The notes beneath the pieces were generated by a model that saw only the letters and a program-made list of their open reading frames with translations, had not been told where the DNA came from and did no database searches. DNA of 64,000 bases from assembly GCA_038327195.1 (NCBI GenBank), contig JBBQKU010000006.1, forward strand, positions 1 to 64,000, written 5' to 3'. The position numbers and the translations under genes were made by a program. This DNA is from UBA4416 sp038327195. GTDB lineage: Bacteria > Bacteroidota > Bacteroidia > B-17B0 > Aurantibacillaceae. Below are positions 53,687 through 63,551 of this stretch, one piece after another; within the stretch, counting starts at the first letter, position 1; each line of letters starts with the position of its first letter.

Positions 53687-54502
53687 CTATAGTCCGTATG
53701 CATGACAAGGAACAGGCCTTGGATTTAATTTAAAGTTTAAGGTAACACCAAAAAAGAAAAACCAATCTTTTGTATTTGGATTGCCTCGTTGTTCATTAAT
53801 ATTACTTCCTGCATTTTTTGAGCGATCGGAGAATTTTTTTGCCAGTGGATTTGAAAAAGGATTAGCATCTGTGTTCGGATATGTACCACTAACATCATCT
53901 AAATAATCAGTAAATATTTTTCTCGGACCCCATTCTAATCCAATGCCTACTTTTTTAGACACATTTATTTTGACGCCAATTCCAAATGGAATTCCTATTT
54001 GTGTAAGTCGATATTGTTTGGCTTGTCCTTCTGTTCTTAATGGTTGTAAATCAAACCAATTATTATCAGATTGTGCTCTGGGTTTAAAATTAAAGACATC
54101 AAGTCCTAAAAATAAAAACGAAGTAAATTTATACTTGTCATTACTAATTCTATATTCTAAAAAATTAAATTCTGCCATTACATTAAATTCTATTATGCGT
54201 GATTTAAAATTTAGATTTCTTTGCAATTGGTCTGCATCTTCGCTTTGTGAATCATCACCCATAATTGAACCAAAGTTAAACCCTCCCCTAAATGCATATC
54301 GATAATTTGGGGTATAACGATAGAATACTCCAAATGCTGGTTGAGTTAAATTAAAATGTTTTGATGGATTCAAATCTCCAATATAATAAGCACCACCAAT
54401 TAAAATACCAACCTCATGTTGTCTGAAATTTCGTTTTTTAGTTTGCGACTTAATCGTCCCAAAAAATAGAAACATAATTAATATGGTACTTAGTAATTTC
54501 AT
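53687..54502 (-). CDS. porG: DUF6089/PorG-like outer-membrane protein
   Basis: The 271-residue protein has a signal peptide and the DUF6089 pattern: HEVGILIGGAYYIGDLNPSKHFNLTQPAFGVFYRYTPNYRYAFRGGFNFG and the C-terminal DWFFFFGVTLNFKL. Proteins of this type include PorG, an outer-membrane component of T9SS. Alternating strands suggest a small barrel. The assignment to PorG itself rather than a paralogue is moderate. A T9SS cargo protease is directly upstream, divergent from nothing else (minus strand). Confidence 0.6.
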   Translation of the reverse strand: MKLLSTILIMFLFFGTIKSQTKKRNFRQHEVGILIGGAYYIGDLNPSKHFNLTQPAFGVFYRYTPNYRYAFRGGFNFGSIMGDDSQSEDADQLQRNLNFKSRIIEFNVMAEFNFLEYRISNDKYKFTSFLFLGLDVFNFKPRAQSDNNWFDLQPLRTEGQAKQYRLTQIGIPFGIGVKINVSKKVGIGLEWGPRKIFTDYLDDVSGTYPNTDANPFSNPLAKKFSDRSKNAGSNINEQRGNPNTKDWFFFFGVTLNFKLNPRPVPCHAYGL

Positions 54503-54540
54503 TTGAAATTGAAACGTTAAATATCTGTATTTATTGTCAT

Positions 54541-56652
54541 TTACAGTATTAAAATTTTTGTTTTATTTACTTTTTGTTTCTCCTCACTTACTATTAAATA
54601 TAGGCCTGAAGGTAAGTTTTTACAATTTAAATCATAACTATTTGACCGAATCGTTTCTGAAAAAATAATTTGACCTGAAGAATTAATTAATTTTAAAGTT
54701 TTTAGATCATTTGATTCAAAAAGAATAGTCGCATAGTTTTCTATTGGATTTGGAAAAACAGACATGAAATCATTTTGATTCGAAATACTAATATTTGTTG
54801 GAAGCATTCCACAGGTCATAGCTTTATGCCCATCTAATTTGCCATAACCCCATCTAAAATTTGGGACTGGTAAATTTACAAACACATCTGTATACGCGCA
54901 ATTATTTATGGCTTGCTTAATTTGTTGGTTAGTTGCTGTTGGATTTTTTTGTAAATATAGCGCTGCTAATCCTGCTACCACAGGGCTTGATGCAGATGTT
55001 CCGCCAGCTGTAATATGAAATCCACCTTGAGCAACTACATATGGAGCAGCAGAAATTAAACCTGGAATTAAACCCATTGCAGCGGATGCAAGTATTGTTG
55101 CTCCAGTAGCAGAAATGTCTGGTTTTACTTTATTATCTCTTGATGGGCCAACACTACTACTAGCTGCTATTTCTCCAGGCGTTTCAGTTGTTGTTTGCAC
55201 ATTACCATTTACATCTATATAATAATTCCTATTAACGTAATTTGCCACAGTAATAACCTCATTGCTGCATTGGAAACTACTCACAATTGTTTGTGTAGTA
55301 TCTGCTATTTTATAGTTGAGTATTTTAGGGTAAATCCCAGCACTTGGCAAACCTGTTGTAACATAATCAAAATTCCATGAGTCAATTCTTCCAATGCCAT
55401 TATGTTCTATACGCCATAAATAATTTATACTATCTGGTCTAATTGAAATATTTAACTCGTAAACACCAAATGTATTTATACTAGCAGTACTTTCTATTAT
55501 TCCTATTCTATTTGTTCCGTTAAAAACAGTATCGCGTTTTAATATTCCCAGTGCATAATTATATGGTTTGTAACCAATATTGCCAAGGTTTTTAAATGCT
55601 AAGTTGTTTACGCCAATTGTATATTTTACGTTTTTTATTTTTAGCGTGTCAGCATATTCGCTTAGGTTTATGGTGGGAGTTGAGGTACTAATCCAAGTGA
55701 AGTTTGTATCTATACTCGTAACATCATATCCAACGTGAAATGGAATAGAACCTCCATTTCCAGCCGAGGCTACAAAGCATTTCCCAGCCCCAGTAACCAT
55801 TCCATCAATTATTTTAGCTTCTAAATCTGTACCATCATGGCTTCCATAATATTCTCCCACACTAGCATTAATAACAAAAGGCTTGTTTAATATGCTGGCT
55901 TTTGCTACAATATATTGAACGGCATCAGCAATTGTAAAGCCAGGCCTTGTAAAATCTAACGCAACAACGATGATGTCTGCTTTTGGCGCAACACCTGCAT
56001 ATTTGCCAATTGCTAACCCGTTGCCAGCTGCTATACCTGAACTTGCAGTTCCGTGTCCGAAATGAGGAGTGTCATCATGTGTACATAATCCTAAATCAAT
56101 TTCTGAATTTGTCCATTCCTGACCATATCCAAAAGCTGAAGGAGTGTTTGCGGCTATGGGTTTCGTCATATCCCATAAATACTTAATTCGTGAGTTTCCA
56201 GCTACATCCTTTAAATCTGGATGATGAAAATCAGTACCAGAATCAATAATTCCGACAATGATATTTGTTCCATCGTAGGCTTGAGTTAATGGCAATAATC
56301 CAAGTTTAATGGGATTGATTCTGTTTCTGACATCACTTGTATCATCCATTAGGGTTAAATGATGTTCAGTATATTCAATTCTTAAAATGTTTTTTTGTCC
56401 ACTCAATTTTTTTATATTTTCCAGAGATGTAGTTAACGCATATATGTTTCCAATTTTATAATGTTGTTGGTAATATTTAACCTCGGAAAAAGATATTTCC
56501 GAGTTTGGTTTTACTAATACTAAAACATTAAGCATTTTATTTGGAGAATTGCTCTCCAATTGCCGAATTAGATCAGCATTAAAAACCGATTGGGCATTGA
56601 AAGGTAAAGTTTGAACCAAGAAAACAAAAAAAGTCACAAAAAGTGTTTTCAT
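54541..56652 (-). CDS. Secreted subtilisin-like serine protease with T9SS sorting domain
   Basis: The 703-residue S8 peptidase has a signal peptide and a propeptide-like N-terminal region. Catalytic residues are all present: Asp in VGIIDSGTDFHHPDL, His in HFGHGTASSGIAAGN and Ser in GGTSASSPVVAGLAALYL. The oxyanion Asn is in VASAGNGG. The C-terminal about 75 residues are a T9SS sorting domain (SVFPNPIENYATILF, LINSSGQII, NLPSGLYLIVSEE). It is exported to the surface or medium through T9SS. It is probably co-transcribed with, or near, the PorG-like gene downstream. Confidence 0.92.
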   Translation of the reverse strand: MKTLFVTFFVFLVQTLPFNAQSVFNADLIRQLESNSPNKMLNVLVLVKPNSEISFSEVKYYQQHYKIGNIYALTTSLENIKKLSGQKNILRIEYTEHHLTLMDDTSDVRNRINPIKLGLLPLTQAYDGTNIIVGIIDSGTDFHHPDLKDVAGNSRIKYLWDMTKPIAANTPSAFGYGQEWTNSEIDLGLCTHDDTPHFGHGTASSGIAAGNGLAIGKYAGVAPKADIIVVALDFTRPGFTIADAVQYIVAKASILNKPFVINASVGEYYGSHDGTDLEAKIIDGMVTGAGKCFVASAGNGGSIPFHVGYDVTSIDTNFTWISTSTPTINLSEYADTLKIKNVKYTIGVNNLAFKNLGNIGYKPYNYALGILKRDTVFNGTNRIGIIESTASINTFGVYELNISIRPDSINYLWRIEHNGIGRIDSWNFDYVTTGLPSAGIYPKILNYKIADTTQTIVSSFQCSNEVITVANYVNRNYYIDVNGNVQTTTETPGEIAASSSVGPSRDNKVKPDISATGATILASAAMGLIPGLISAAPYVVAQGGFHITAGGTSASSPVVAGLAALYLQKNPTATNQQIKQAINNCAYTDVFVNLPVPNFRWGYGKLDGHKAMTCGMLPTNISISNQNDFMSVFPNPIENYATILFESNDLKTLKLINSSGQIIFSETIRSNSYDLNCKNLPSGLYLIVSEEKQKVNKTKILIL

Positions 56653-56700
56653 AAACTAATATTAAACTATTAAGTTATAAAAAATTAGGATATTTACCTA

Positions 56701-57351
56701 ATGCGAAAAGTGAATTTTTTATTTATTTTATTTTTAGTAAATGTATTTTATTTACATTCTCAAGATACTGTTGTGTATTCTAGAGATTTTCGGTTATATG
56801 AAGGTATTTATATGACTTATCAGGATTTTAGATATAATTGGCCTATTGATAAAGATAAGATAATTACAAATTTACCAAAGGATCAGTTAGATTTTTTTAG
56901 CAAATTAACTGACTCTGACATCATTGAATATAAAGAAAGGGACGGCTCTCTTGCGAAAATCAAAACTGAAAAAATTTGGGGTTACTGCCAAAACAATGTG
57001 ATATTTATTAATCAAGATAAAAACTTTTTCAGAATCCCTGTTTTTGGCGCAATCAGTAATTTTATTGGAACGGTTGAGGTTTTGAGTTATTCGCCGGGTT
57101 ACGATCCTTTTATGAATGCTCCAATGAATAGTACAGCACAAAAAACAAGGGAAATTAGACAGTATTTGTTTGATTTTTATTCGGGTGAAGTTGTGCAATA
57201 TAGTGTTGAAAAAATGGAGGAATATTTAAAACGAGATGATGTTTTATATAAAGAGTTTATGGGATTAAGCAAAAAAAAGAGAAAAGAATTTGCATTCAAA
57301 TACATGCGCCTTTATAACGAAAAACATCCTGTATATTTTCCAAAAGGGTAA
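56701..57351 (+). CDS. Hypothetical exported protein
   Basis: The 216-residue protein begins with a signal peptide (FLFILFLVNVFYLHSQ). The remainder is a beta-rich domain (VYSRDFRLYEGIYMTYQDFRYN, KIWGYCQNNVIFINQDKNFFRIPVFG) followed by a helical C terminus (SVEKMEEYLKRDDVLYKEFMGLSKKKRKEFAFKYMRLYNEKHP). The pattern is a recurrent Bacteroidota exported type of unknown function. It is divergent from the subtilase gene by 48 bp. Confidence 0.6.
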   Translation: MRKVNFLFILFLVNVFYLHSQDTVVYSRDFRLYEGIYMTYQDFRYNWPIDKDKIITNLPKDQLDFFSKLTDSDIIEYKERDGSLAKIKTEKIWGYCQNNVIFINQDKNFFRIPVFGAISNFIGTVEVLSYSPGYDPFMNAPMNSTAQKTREIRQYLFDFYSGEVVQYSVEKMEEYLKRDDVLYKEFMGLSKKKRKEFAFKYMRLYNEKHPVYFPKG

Positions 57352-57432
57352 ATAGATTGTGAGGTTTTATTTATTTTTATTATTTCTTTCGCATTAATTC
57401 AATTAAATTAGCAGACTTAAAAAACAAAAATT

Positions 57433-59121
57433 ATGTCAGAAATAGGAAGACAAATTATTTACAGCATGGTGAATGTATCAAAAATACATCCACCGCAAAA
57501 ACAAGTATTAAAAGATATTTACATCTCATTTTACTACGGCGCTAAAATTGGTGTTTTAGGTTTAAATGGTTCGGGTAAATCGTCGTTATTAAAAATAATG
57601 GCTGGTTTAGATAAAGATTATTTGGGAGAAATTCATCAGTCTCCTGGTTATACAATTGGTTTATTAGAACAAGAACCAAAGTTGGATGAAAACAAAACAG
57701 TTATTGAAGTTGTGCGTGAAGGCGCTCAAAAACATGTGGATATTTTAAATGAATTTGAGGAAGTAAACAATAAGTTTATGGACGAGGAAATTTTAAATGA
57801 TCCTGACAAAATGGATAAGTTAATTAATCGTCAAGCACAATTGCAAGATTTAATTGATCAACATGATTTGTGGAATTTAGATATGCGTTTAGAGCGCGCT
57901 ATGGATGCGTTACGTTGTGCGGAAAGTGACACTTTAATTAAAGTTTTGTCTGGTGGAGAAAGACGTCGTGTTGCTTTATGTCGTTTGTTATTGCAAGAGC
58001 CAGACATTTTATTATTAGATGAGCCAACCAATCACTTGGATGCAGAAAGTGTGGATTGGTTAGAGGTTCATTTACAAAATTATAAAGGAACTGTTATCGC
58101 CGTTACGCATGATAGATATTTCCTAGATAACGTTGCTGGTTGGATTTTAGAATTAGATCGCGGAGAAGGCATTCCTTGGAAAGGGAATTACTCATCTTGG
58201 TTAGAGCAAAAAGGAAATCGTTTAAAACAAGAAGAGAAAACAGAAAGTAAGCGTCAAAAAACATTAGCTCGAGAGTTGGACTGGGTTCGTCAAGGTGTAA
58301 AAGGTAGAGGCGTGAAACAAAAAGCACGTCTAGGCAATTACGACAAAATGATGAATGAAGATATCAAAGACAAAGAAGAGCGATTAGAGATATTTATTCC
58401 TAACGGTCCGCGACTTGGTAACGAAGTGATTGAAGCAATTGAAGTTTCAAAAGGATTTGGTGATCGATTGTTATATGAACATTTAAATTTTAAACTACCA
58501 CCAGCTGGAATAGTTGGTATTATTGGGCCAAACGGTGCGGGTAAGACTACTTTATTCAGGATGATAATGGGTGAAGAAACACCAAATAGTGGTGAATTTA
58601 AAGTTGGCCCAACTGTAAAAATTTCTTACGTTGACCAAAATCATAAAGAGCTTGAGCCAAACAAAACGGTTTACGATGTATTAAGTGGTGGATTAGAAAA
58701 TATAATGCTAGGAGGAAAAGCCATGAATTCGAGAGCATACATTTCTCGATTTAATTTTGCTGGAAGTGATCAAGGCAAAAAAGTAAGTGTACTTTCTGGT
58801 GGAGAACGAAATCGTTTACATTTAGCAATGGCATTAAAAAACGAAGGAAACGTTTTATTATTAGATGAGCCTACAAATGATTTAGATGTTAATACATTGC
58901 GAGCATTAGAAGAGGGTTTAGAAAATTTTGCTGGTTGTGCTGTAATTATTAGTCATGATAGATGGTTTTTAGACCGCGTATGTACACACATCTTGGCTTT
59001 TGAAGGTGATAGTTCTGTTTATTGGTTCGAGGGTGGATACAGTGAATATGAAGAAAATCGTAAAAAACGTTTAGGGAATGTAGAGCCGAAAAGACCTCGT
59101 TATAAAAAACTGGTTGTATAA
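57433..59121 (+). CDS. ettA: Energy-dependent translational throttle protein EttA (ABC-F)
   Basis: This 562-residue ABC-F ATPase binds the ribosomal E site and gates translation by ATP level. It carries two ABC domains: LNGSGKSS / LSGGERRRVALCRLLLQEPDILLLDEPTNHLD, and GPNGAGKTT / LSGGERNRLHLAMALKNEGNVLLLDEPTNDLD. The N terminus (QIIYSMVNVSKIHPPQKQVLKDIYISFYYGAKIG) is EttA-specific. The arm between the domains includes WLEVHLQNYKGTVIAVTHDRYFLDN. The length matches EttA (555 aa). It is not a transporter because no membrane segments are present. Confidence 0.97.
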   Translation: MSEIGRQIIYSMVNVSKIHPPQKQVLKDIYISFYYGAKIGVLGLNGSGKSSLLKIMAGLDKDYLGEIHQSPGYTIGLLEQEPKLDENKTVIEVVREGAQKHVDILNEFEEVNNKFMDEEILNDPDKMDKLINRQAQLQDLIDQHDLWNLDMRLERAMDALRCAESDTLIKVLSGGERRRVALCRLLLQEPDILLLDEPTNHLDAESVDWLEVHLQNYKGTVIAVTHDRYFLDNVAGWILELDRGEGIPWKGNYSSWLEQKGNRLKQEEKTESKRQKTLARELDWVRQGVKGRGVKQKARLGNYDKMMNEDIKDKEERLEIFIPNGPRLGNEVIEAIEVSKGFGDRLLYEHLNFKLPPAGIVGIIGPNGAGKTTLFRMIMGEETPNSGEFKVGPTVKISYVDQNHKELEPNKTVYDVLSGGLENIMLGGKAMNSRAYISRFNFAGSDQGKKVSVLSGGERNRLHLAMALKNEGNVLLLDEPTNDLDVNTLRALEEGLENFAGCAVIISHDRWFLDRVCTHILAFEGDSSVYWFEGGYSEYEENRKKRLGNVEPKRPRYKKLVV

Positions 59122-59147
59122 TATCAATTGTAATTATTGAAAACCAA

Positions 59148-59180
59148 AAAACCCTTTGCGTTAATTGCAAAGGGTTTTTT
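59148..59180. terminator. Bidirectional terminator between ettA and crtI-like gene
   Basis: AAAACCCTTTGC (59148-59159) / GCAAAGGGTTTT (59167-59178), a 12-bp perfect stem with a 7-base loop, followed on the plus strand by a T-run. It separates convergent genes and could serve both. Confidence 0.88.
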
Positions 59181-59194
59181 TATGAGTTTTATTT

Positions 59195-60739
59195 TTAAGC
59201 TTTTGTGGTTTTAAATTCTTTTTTGAAATTTTTACAAATTAATTTTGCAACATCTCTTCCTTGATTAATAGCAACTGGTATGCCACCACCAGGTCTACCC
59301 CAATGACTTGCATAAAAAAATTGTTTAAGTTTTGGTAAAGTAAATTTAACGGGTGAAGATGCAATAATATTCTCTCCAGGCAACCATCCTTGCGCACTTC
59401 CTTGCCAATTATTTGTATACCGTAAAACAGTTGCAGGTGTTGCAAAATCTGTCACTTCTATATCATCTTTGATACCTGGAAATTTAAGTTCTAATAAATC
59501 TACTAGCGCATTAATAAATTTTATTTTTTCTTCACGGTATTTCACGCGTTCATTTTTTCTTAAATTAATCCAATAGTTTCCATTGGTTGTGTAAAAGCTA
59601 CAGGCCATTACTGTTTTTCCTTTTGGAGCAAGTGTTGGGTCATAATTGTAAAAATGCACTTCTAATCTATCCCAACTTGTTCCGCAAGGTGATTCTAATT
59701 TTATTTCTGTTGGAAAACGGTGAAAGTGTGGATATTCTTTATATGATTTTTTTAATCCAAATGAAGCTAACAGTATCGAGTAATAAACATCAATCACTTT
59801 TCCTTCTTTCAATTTAATTATTTTATCATCTACATACTTTCCATCTAAGTATTCAAATACAGTTTTATACCAATCAGCTGTAGATAAAACAGCATCACAT
59901 TTATGTATAACATCATTTCGAACTAATAAGCCATTGGCAATATTATTTTCTGTCAATATTTTTTTTACTGGGGTATTATAATGCAATGTTCCACCTAGGG
60001 AAGTGTATTTGTCAGCAATTTTTTGCGCCCAAGCTAATGAACCGCCAATTGGATAGCCAGCACTTTTTTTGTCAAACACTGCTTGCGGGAAGTTAAATAC
60101 AAGCATTTTCACTTCTTGTCCATCATAAAGTAATTCAAATGCTTCACGAAGAAAAGGATTTTTAAATTTTTTAGCTAAATCAAAATTACTGACCTTTCTT
60201 TGTTTATTTAGTATAAAAAGAAATTTCAAATAACGTGTCATTTTAATACCTCTAATTATAGAAGGAATTAAAGGTAATTTATCCATTACTGGTGGCAGTT
60301 CATAATTTTGTAAAACCTTTATATCATTAATAAAATCAGTAGTAACTTTTTCATCTTCAGGAGATAAATCAATCATGTATTTTTTTAATTGGTCTAGATT
60401 CGTATAAACATTAAAAATTTTATTTCCATATTTATCCGCATTGTTTTTTACTTCCACGTGGATGCGAACTTCGTGATGGTGAAATTCAATAGATTCTAAA
60501 TTTAATAATTCGGACCACATATGATAAAAACCACTTCCTTTATCTGAACCTAAAATCCAATGAGCACATCCATCAATTGTAAATTCTCCTTTTTCCCAAC
60601 TTGTGCAAAGACCTCCTGGAATAGAATGCTTTTCAAATATATGAGTTTCGAAACCATTCATTTGTAAATAACTTCCAGCACATAAGCCAGAAATGCCTGC
60701 TCCAATAATATTTATTTTTGGTTTTTGAATCACCTTCAA
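59195..60739 (-). CDS. FAD-dependent CrtI/CrtISO-like oxidoreductase
   Basis: The 514-residue protein has an N-terminal dinucleotide-binding motif INIIGAGISGLCAGSYLQMNGF and the GGLCTSW FAD loop. A C-terminal block HWGRPGGGIPVAINQGRDVAKLI belongs to the phytoene-desaturase/carotenoid-isomerase superfamily. The substrate may be a carotenoid or another hydrophobic molecule; no carotenoid genes (crtB, crtY) are adjacent. The TTG at 60739 is inside a promoter-like TAAATTTG, so the actual start may be GTG 60733. The predicted location is cytosolic or membrane-associated. Confidence 0.8.
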   Translation of the reverse strand: MKVIQKPKINIIGAGISGLCAGSYLQMNGFETHIFEKHSIPGGLCTSWEKGEFTIDGCAHWILGSDKGSGFYHMWSELLNLESIEFHHHEVRIHVEVKNNADKYGNKIFNVYTNLDQLKKYMIDLSPEDEKVTTDFINDIKVLQNYELPPVMDKLPLIPSIIRGIKMTRYLKFLFILNKQRKVSNFDLAKKFKNPFLREAFELLYDGQEVKMLVFNFPQAVFDKKSAGYPIGGSLAWAQKIADKYTSLGGTLHYNTPVKKILTENNIANGLLVRNDVIHKCDAVLSTADWYKTVFEYLDGKYVDDKIIKLKEGKVIDVYYSILLASFGLKKSYKEYPHFHRFPTEIKLESPCGTSWDRLEVHFYNYDPTLAPKGKTVMACSFYTTNGNYWINLRKNERVKYREEKIKFINALVDLLELKFPGIKDDIEVTDFATPATVLRYTNNWQGSAQGWLPGENIIASSPVKFTLPKLKQFFYASHWGRPGGGIPVAINQGRDVAKLICKNFKKEFKTTKA

Positions 60740-60772
60740 ATTTAGTAAAATAATTGTGTTTTAATAGGGCAA

Positions 60773-60807
60773 AAAAAAAGCATTAAGAATTTCTTAATGC
60801 TTTTTTT
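60773..60807 (-). terminator. Terminator after TPR-PD40-OmpA-like gene
   Basis: A near-perfect inverted repeat AAAAAAAGCATTAAGAA / TTCTTAATGCTTTTTTT (60773-60789 and 60791-60807) follows the minus-strand stop at 60823. The T-run on the minus strand supports intrinsic termination. Confidence 0.85.
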
Positions 60808-60822
60808 CGAATGAAATTAATC

Positions 60823-63426
60823 TTATCTGGCAATAACTTTTACGTATTGATATTTACCGTATTTTTTTACATTTTTATAATCTGCTTCATAAATTGGACC
60901 ACGCACTTCATAAACTAGTTTAAAATTAATTTTGCTTGCATCACCGCCTTTTGCAGTTACAGCCTCTCTAATTTTAGCTTCCATTTTTTCAGCACGCGAT
61001 TTAGCTAATATTTTATTATTAGAATATTTACGAGTTGGAACCTGTGAAGCACTCGACAAAATTTTAACCGTTGGACTGCATTCCTTTGTTTTTGCTACGA
61101 TTGCATCAATGATATTAGTCCATTCATCTTCTTCTTTTGTTTCATTTCTATCATACGAAAAGAAGCGTTTGAAGTTAATTGGGTTTCCACATGCATAATT
61201 TTTTTCTGTACTTTCAGTTGGATTGGTATTTACAATCGCAGCCGTTTCTATTACTAATGTTTTTTCGTAAACCTTTTTTGATTTAATGTTTTGAGTATTA
61301 AACAATTCTTTTTTCGAAACATTAGAATTGTTTTCAGCTGATAATTCGTAATTAACATCACGAGTTAATTCAATATTTTTTAAACGACCTTTTGCATCAG
61401 TTATGCCCTCATATTTACTTCCATTATTTCCGGAAAGTGTAATGGTTGAATTAACTAAAGGCTTGTGTTTTGAATTCACCACATGCACATTTAAAAACAA
61501 ATCAAATTCTTTAGCCGCTTTTCCTTCTAAATATAAAATTTGTGTAATTGCTTTACTTCCCTTTATTCCAAAGGTGTTAAAAGAAATTGGTTTTGTTTTT
61601 TTACCATTTACTTCTGCAACGATTGAATATAATTTGTCAAAAGCTAAAACAGTTCCTTCTTTTTTGCCATCTCCGTCAACCATATAGTTAACATCAGAAC
61701 CACCTTTTTCAGTTAATGTAACGTTGGCATTTGGTACAGCTTTTTTATCAATTGGATTGTTTAATACAATTGTATTTAAGATAACTGTTTTGTTTTTAAC
61801 CTTAACTTTGCCCAACAATGAAACTGGTTCAAGATTGATTTCTTTTTTAATTTCTTGATAAGAGACATCGTTTGTTACATATAATTCTTCATTATAAAAC
61901 TCTTCGCCTTTACTTTGATATGAAAACACATAATTTCTGTTAGGAGGTAAAATTGTACTGAAGGTTCCGTTTTCCTTCGGCCTATAAGTTCCAATTACCT
62001 CACCAGTTTCTTTATCAGTAACAATAACCATTAAGTCTTCTGGTAGTTTTTCTCCATTAGCAGGAATTATTGATCCTTTAAATAAGGCTAAAGGCTTTTC
62101 TTTTGCATCAGGAATAAACATGCTATAAATATCTTTTTCTCCAAACCCTCCATCTTTTGCAGAAGAAAAGTAACCACGTTTGCCGTCAGGCGAAGTTACA
62201 AAAAACACATCGTCGTCTGGCGTGTTAATTGGTGAGCCCATGTTTTCAGGAGCAGAGAATTTTTTTTCATCATCTAGTGTAGAAAAGAAAATATCAAATC
62301 CTCCCATTGTTTGGTGCCCTTTAGATGCGAACATTAATGTAACGCCATCAGGATGCATAAACGGACCATCTTCATCATATTTTGTGTTTATGGTTGGGCC
62401 AACATTTAATGCTTTACTCCATTTGCCGTTTGGTAGTTTTACACATCTATAAATATCTCGTCCTCCAAAACCACCTGGCCTATCCGAAACAAAGTACAAG
62501 GTATTATTGTCAGCGGTTAAGCAACCATGTGGTTCAAAGTATTTAGTATTAATGTCAGAACCAAATTGTTGTAAAGAACTCCACTCTTTACCATCCCAAG
62601 TACTAAAATAAATATCTCCTCCATTTCCAGAACCTACATCTTGATAAACAATTAATGTTTGTCCATCAGGTGTTAAATTGATTGAAGCTTCATTTCCATT
62701 TGTATTAATATATTGGCTTATAGGTTTAGGCGATGACCATTTATTATTATCGTCTTTATAAGCAATTACAATATCTTCATAATATTGACCATCAGGACTT
62801 TTTTCGCCGCCTGTAGAAGTGTTTCTTCTTGTTGTGTATATTAAAGTTCTTTCGTCAGCACTTAAAACAGGGCTAAAGTCTGGGTATTCGCTATTGATGC
62901 TATCACCTAAATTTTGGATAGTAACATTTATTGGGGCTGCTACTTTTTCTTTTGCATAAACAGTTTGGGCTCTATAAAAGGCAATTTCTTCTTTCAGTTT
63001 TTTATCTTTAACGTATTGTGTTTCAAATAAGGTGTATTGTGCTGCTGCTTCATCAAATTTATAATTATTATGTAATGCTCTTGCGTAATAAAAATGCGCT
63101 AGTGGTGGAGCTTGTTTTTCTGAAGGGTCATCACTACGGTAATTTTTAGTAATATTTGTTATTGACTTAGATAAATAACGCTCAGCAGCCGCTTTTTTAT
63201 TTGAAGAATTTAATAAACAATATCCAACATTGAAATTAATATTCGCAGAACTCGAATCAATTTTATACGCTTCCAAAAAGTTTTTTAGAGCTTGGTCGTA
63301 ATTTTCTTCTAACAAAAGAAAACTTCCTTCTCTAAAATAATCTGAATATGAACCAGTTTGAAGTTGTGCTTTTGAAACTATGGAAAAGCATAAAATCGTA
63401 ACAAAAAGTAAGAGGTATTTTTTCAT
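60823..63426 (-). CDS. TPR / PD40 repeat / OmpA-like exported protein
   Basis: I use ATG 63426 (867 residues); the upstream 15 residues are not typical. The signal peptide is KKYLLLFVTILCFSIVSKAQ. Residues 20-170 are TPR-like (EENYDQALKNFLEAYKIDSSS). Residues 180-450 are PD40/WD40-like beta-propeller repeats (DFSPVLSADERTLIYTTRR, LTADNNTLYFVSDRPGGFGGRDIYRC). Beta-sandwich (CNA-B-like) modules follow, and then a degenerate OmpA-like domain (LAKSRAEKMEAKIREAVTAKGGDASKINF). Family members include the T9SS protein PorE and many PG-binding envelope proteins. Peptidoglycan binding is possible but the C-terminal motif is weak. Confidence 0.78.
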   Translation of the reverse strand: MKKYLLLFVTILCFSIVSKAQLQTGSYSDYFREGSFLLLEENYDQALKNFLEAYKIDSSSANINFNVGYCLLNSSNKKAAAERYLSKSITNITKNYRSDDPSEKQAPPLAHFYYARALHNNYKFDEAAAQYTLFETQYVKDKKLKEEIAFYRAQTVYAKEKVAAPINVTIQNLGDSINSEYPDFSPVLSADERTLIYTTRRNTSTGGEKSPDGQYYEDIVIAYKDDNNKWSSPKPISQYINTNGNEASINLTPDGQTLIVYQDVGSGNGGDIYFSTWDGKEWSSLQQFGSDINTKYFEPHGCLTADNNTLYFVSDRPGGFGGRDIYRCVKLPNGKWSKALNVGPTINTKYDEDGPFMHPDGVTLMFASKGHQTMGGFDIFFSTLDDEKKFSAPENMGSPINTPDDDVFFVTSPDGKRGYFSSAKDGGFGEKDIYSMFIPDAKEKPLALFKGSIIPANGEKLPEDLMVIVTDKETGEVIGTYRPKENGTFSTILPPNRNYVFSYQSKGEEFYNEELYVTNDVSYQEIKKEINLEPVSLLGKVKVKNKTVILNTIVLNNPIDKKAVPNANVTLTEKGGSDVNYMVDGDGKKEGTVLAFDKLYSIVAEVNGKKTKPISFNTFGIKGSKAITQILYLEGKAAKEFDLFLNVHVVNSKHKPLVNSTITLSGNNGSKYEGITDAKGRLKNIELTRDVNYELSAENNSNVSKKELFNTQNIKSKKVYEKTLVIETAAIVNTNPTESTEKNYACGNPINFKRFFSYDRNETKEEDEWTNIIDAIVAKTKECSPTVKILSSASQVPTRKYSNNKILAKSRAEKMEAKIREAVTAKGGDASKINFKLVYEVRGPIYEADYKNVKKYGKYQYVKVIAR

Positions 63427-63501
63427 AGGTATTGTGTTTATAATTCTTAAACAAGTTAGCAAAAATAGCATAATTTAGATAAAATCCACAATTTTAACGA
63501 T

Positions 63502-63529
63502 AAAAAAACCCCCAATAAATGGGGGTTTT
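63502..63529 (-). terminator. Intrinsic terminator after the E2 gene
   Basis: AAAACCCCC / GGGGGTTTT (63505-63513, 63521-63529) with a 7-base loop, followed on the minus strand by a T-run. It lies 22 bp after the minus-strand stop at 63552. Confidence 0.88.
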
Positions 63530-63551
63530 AACAATCCTAGAATTTAGATTT

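Noticed and set aside
59195..60739. Firm assignment as phytoene desaturase (crtI)
   Set aside because: The FAD motifs fit the superfamily, but no carotenoid neighbours are present and the substrate cannot be read from the sequence.
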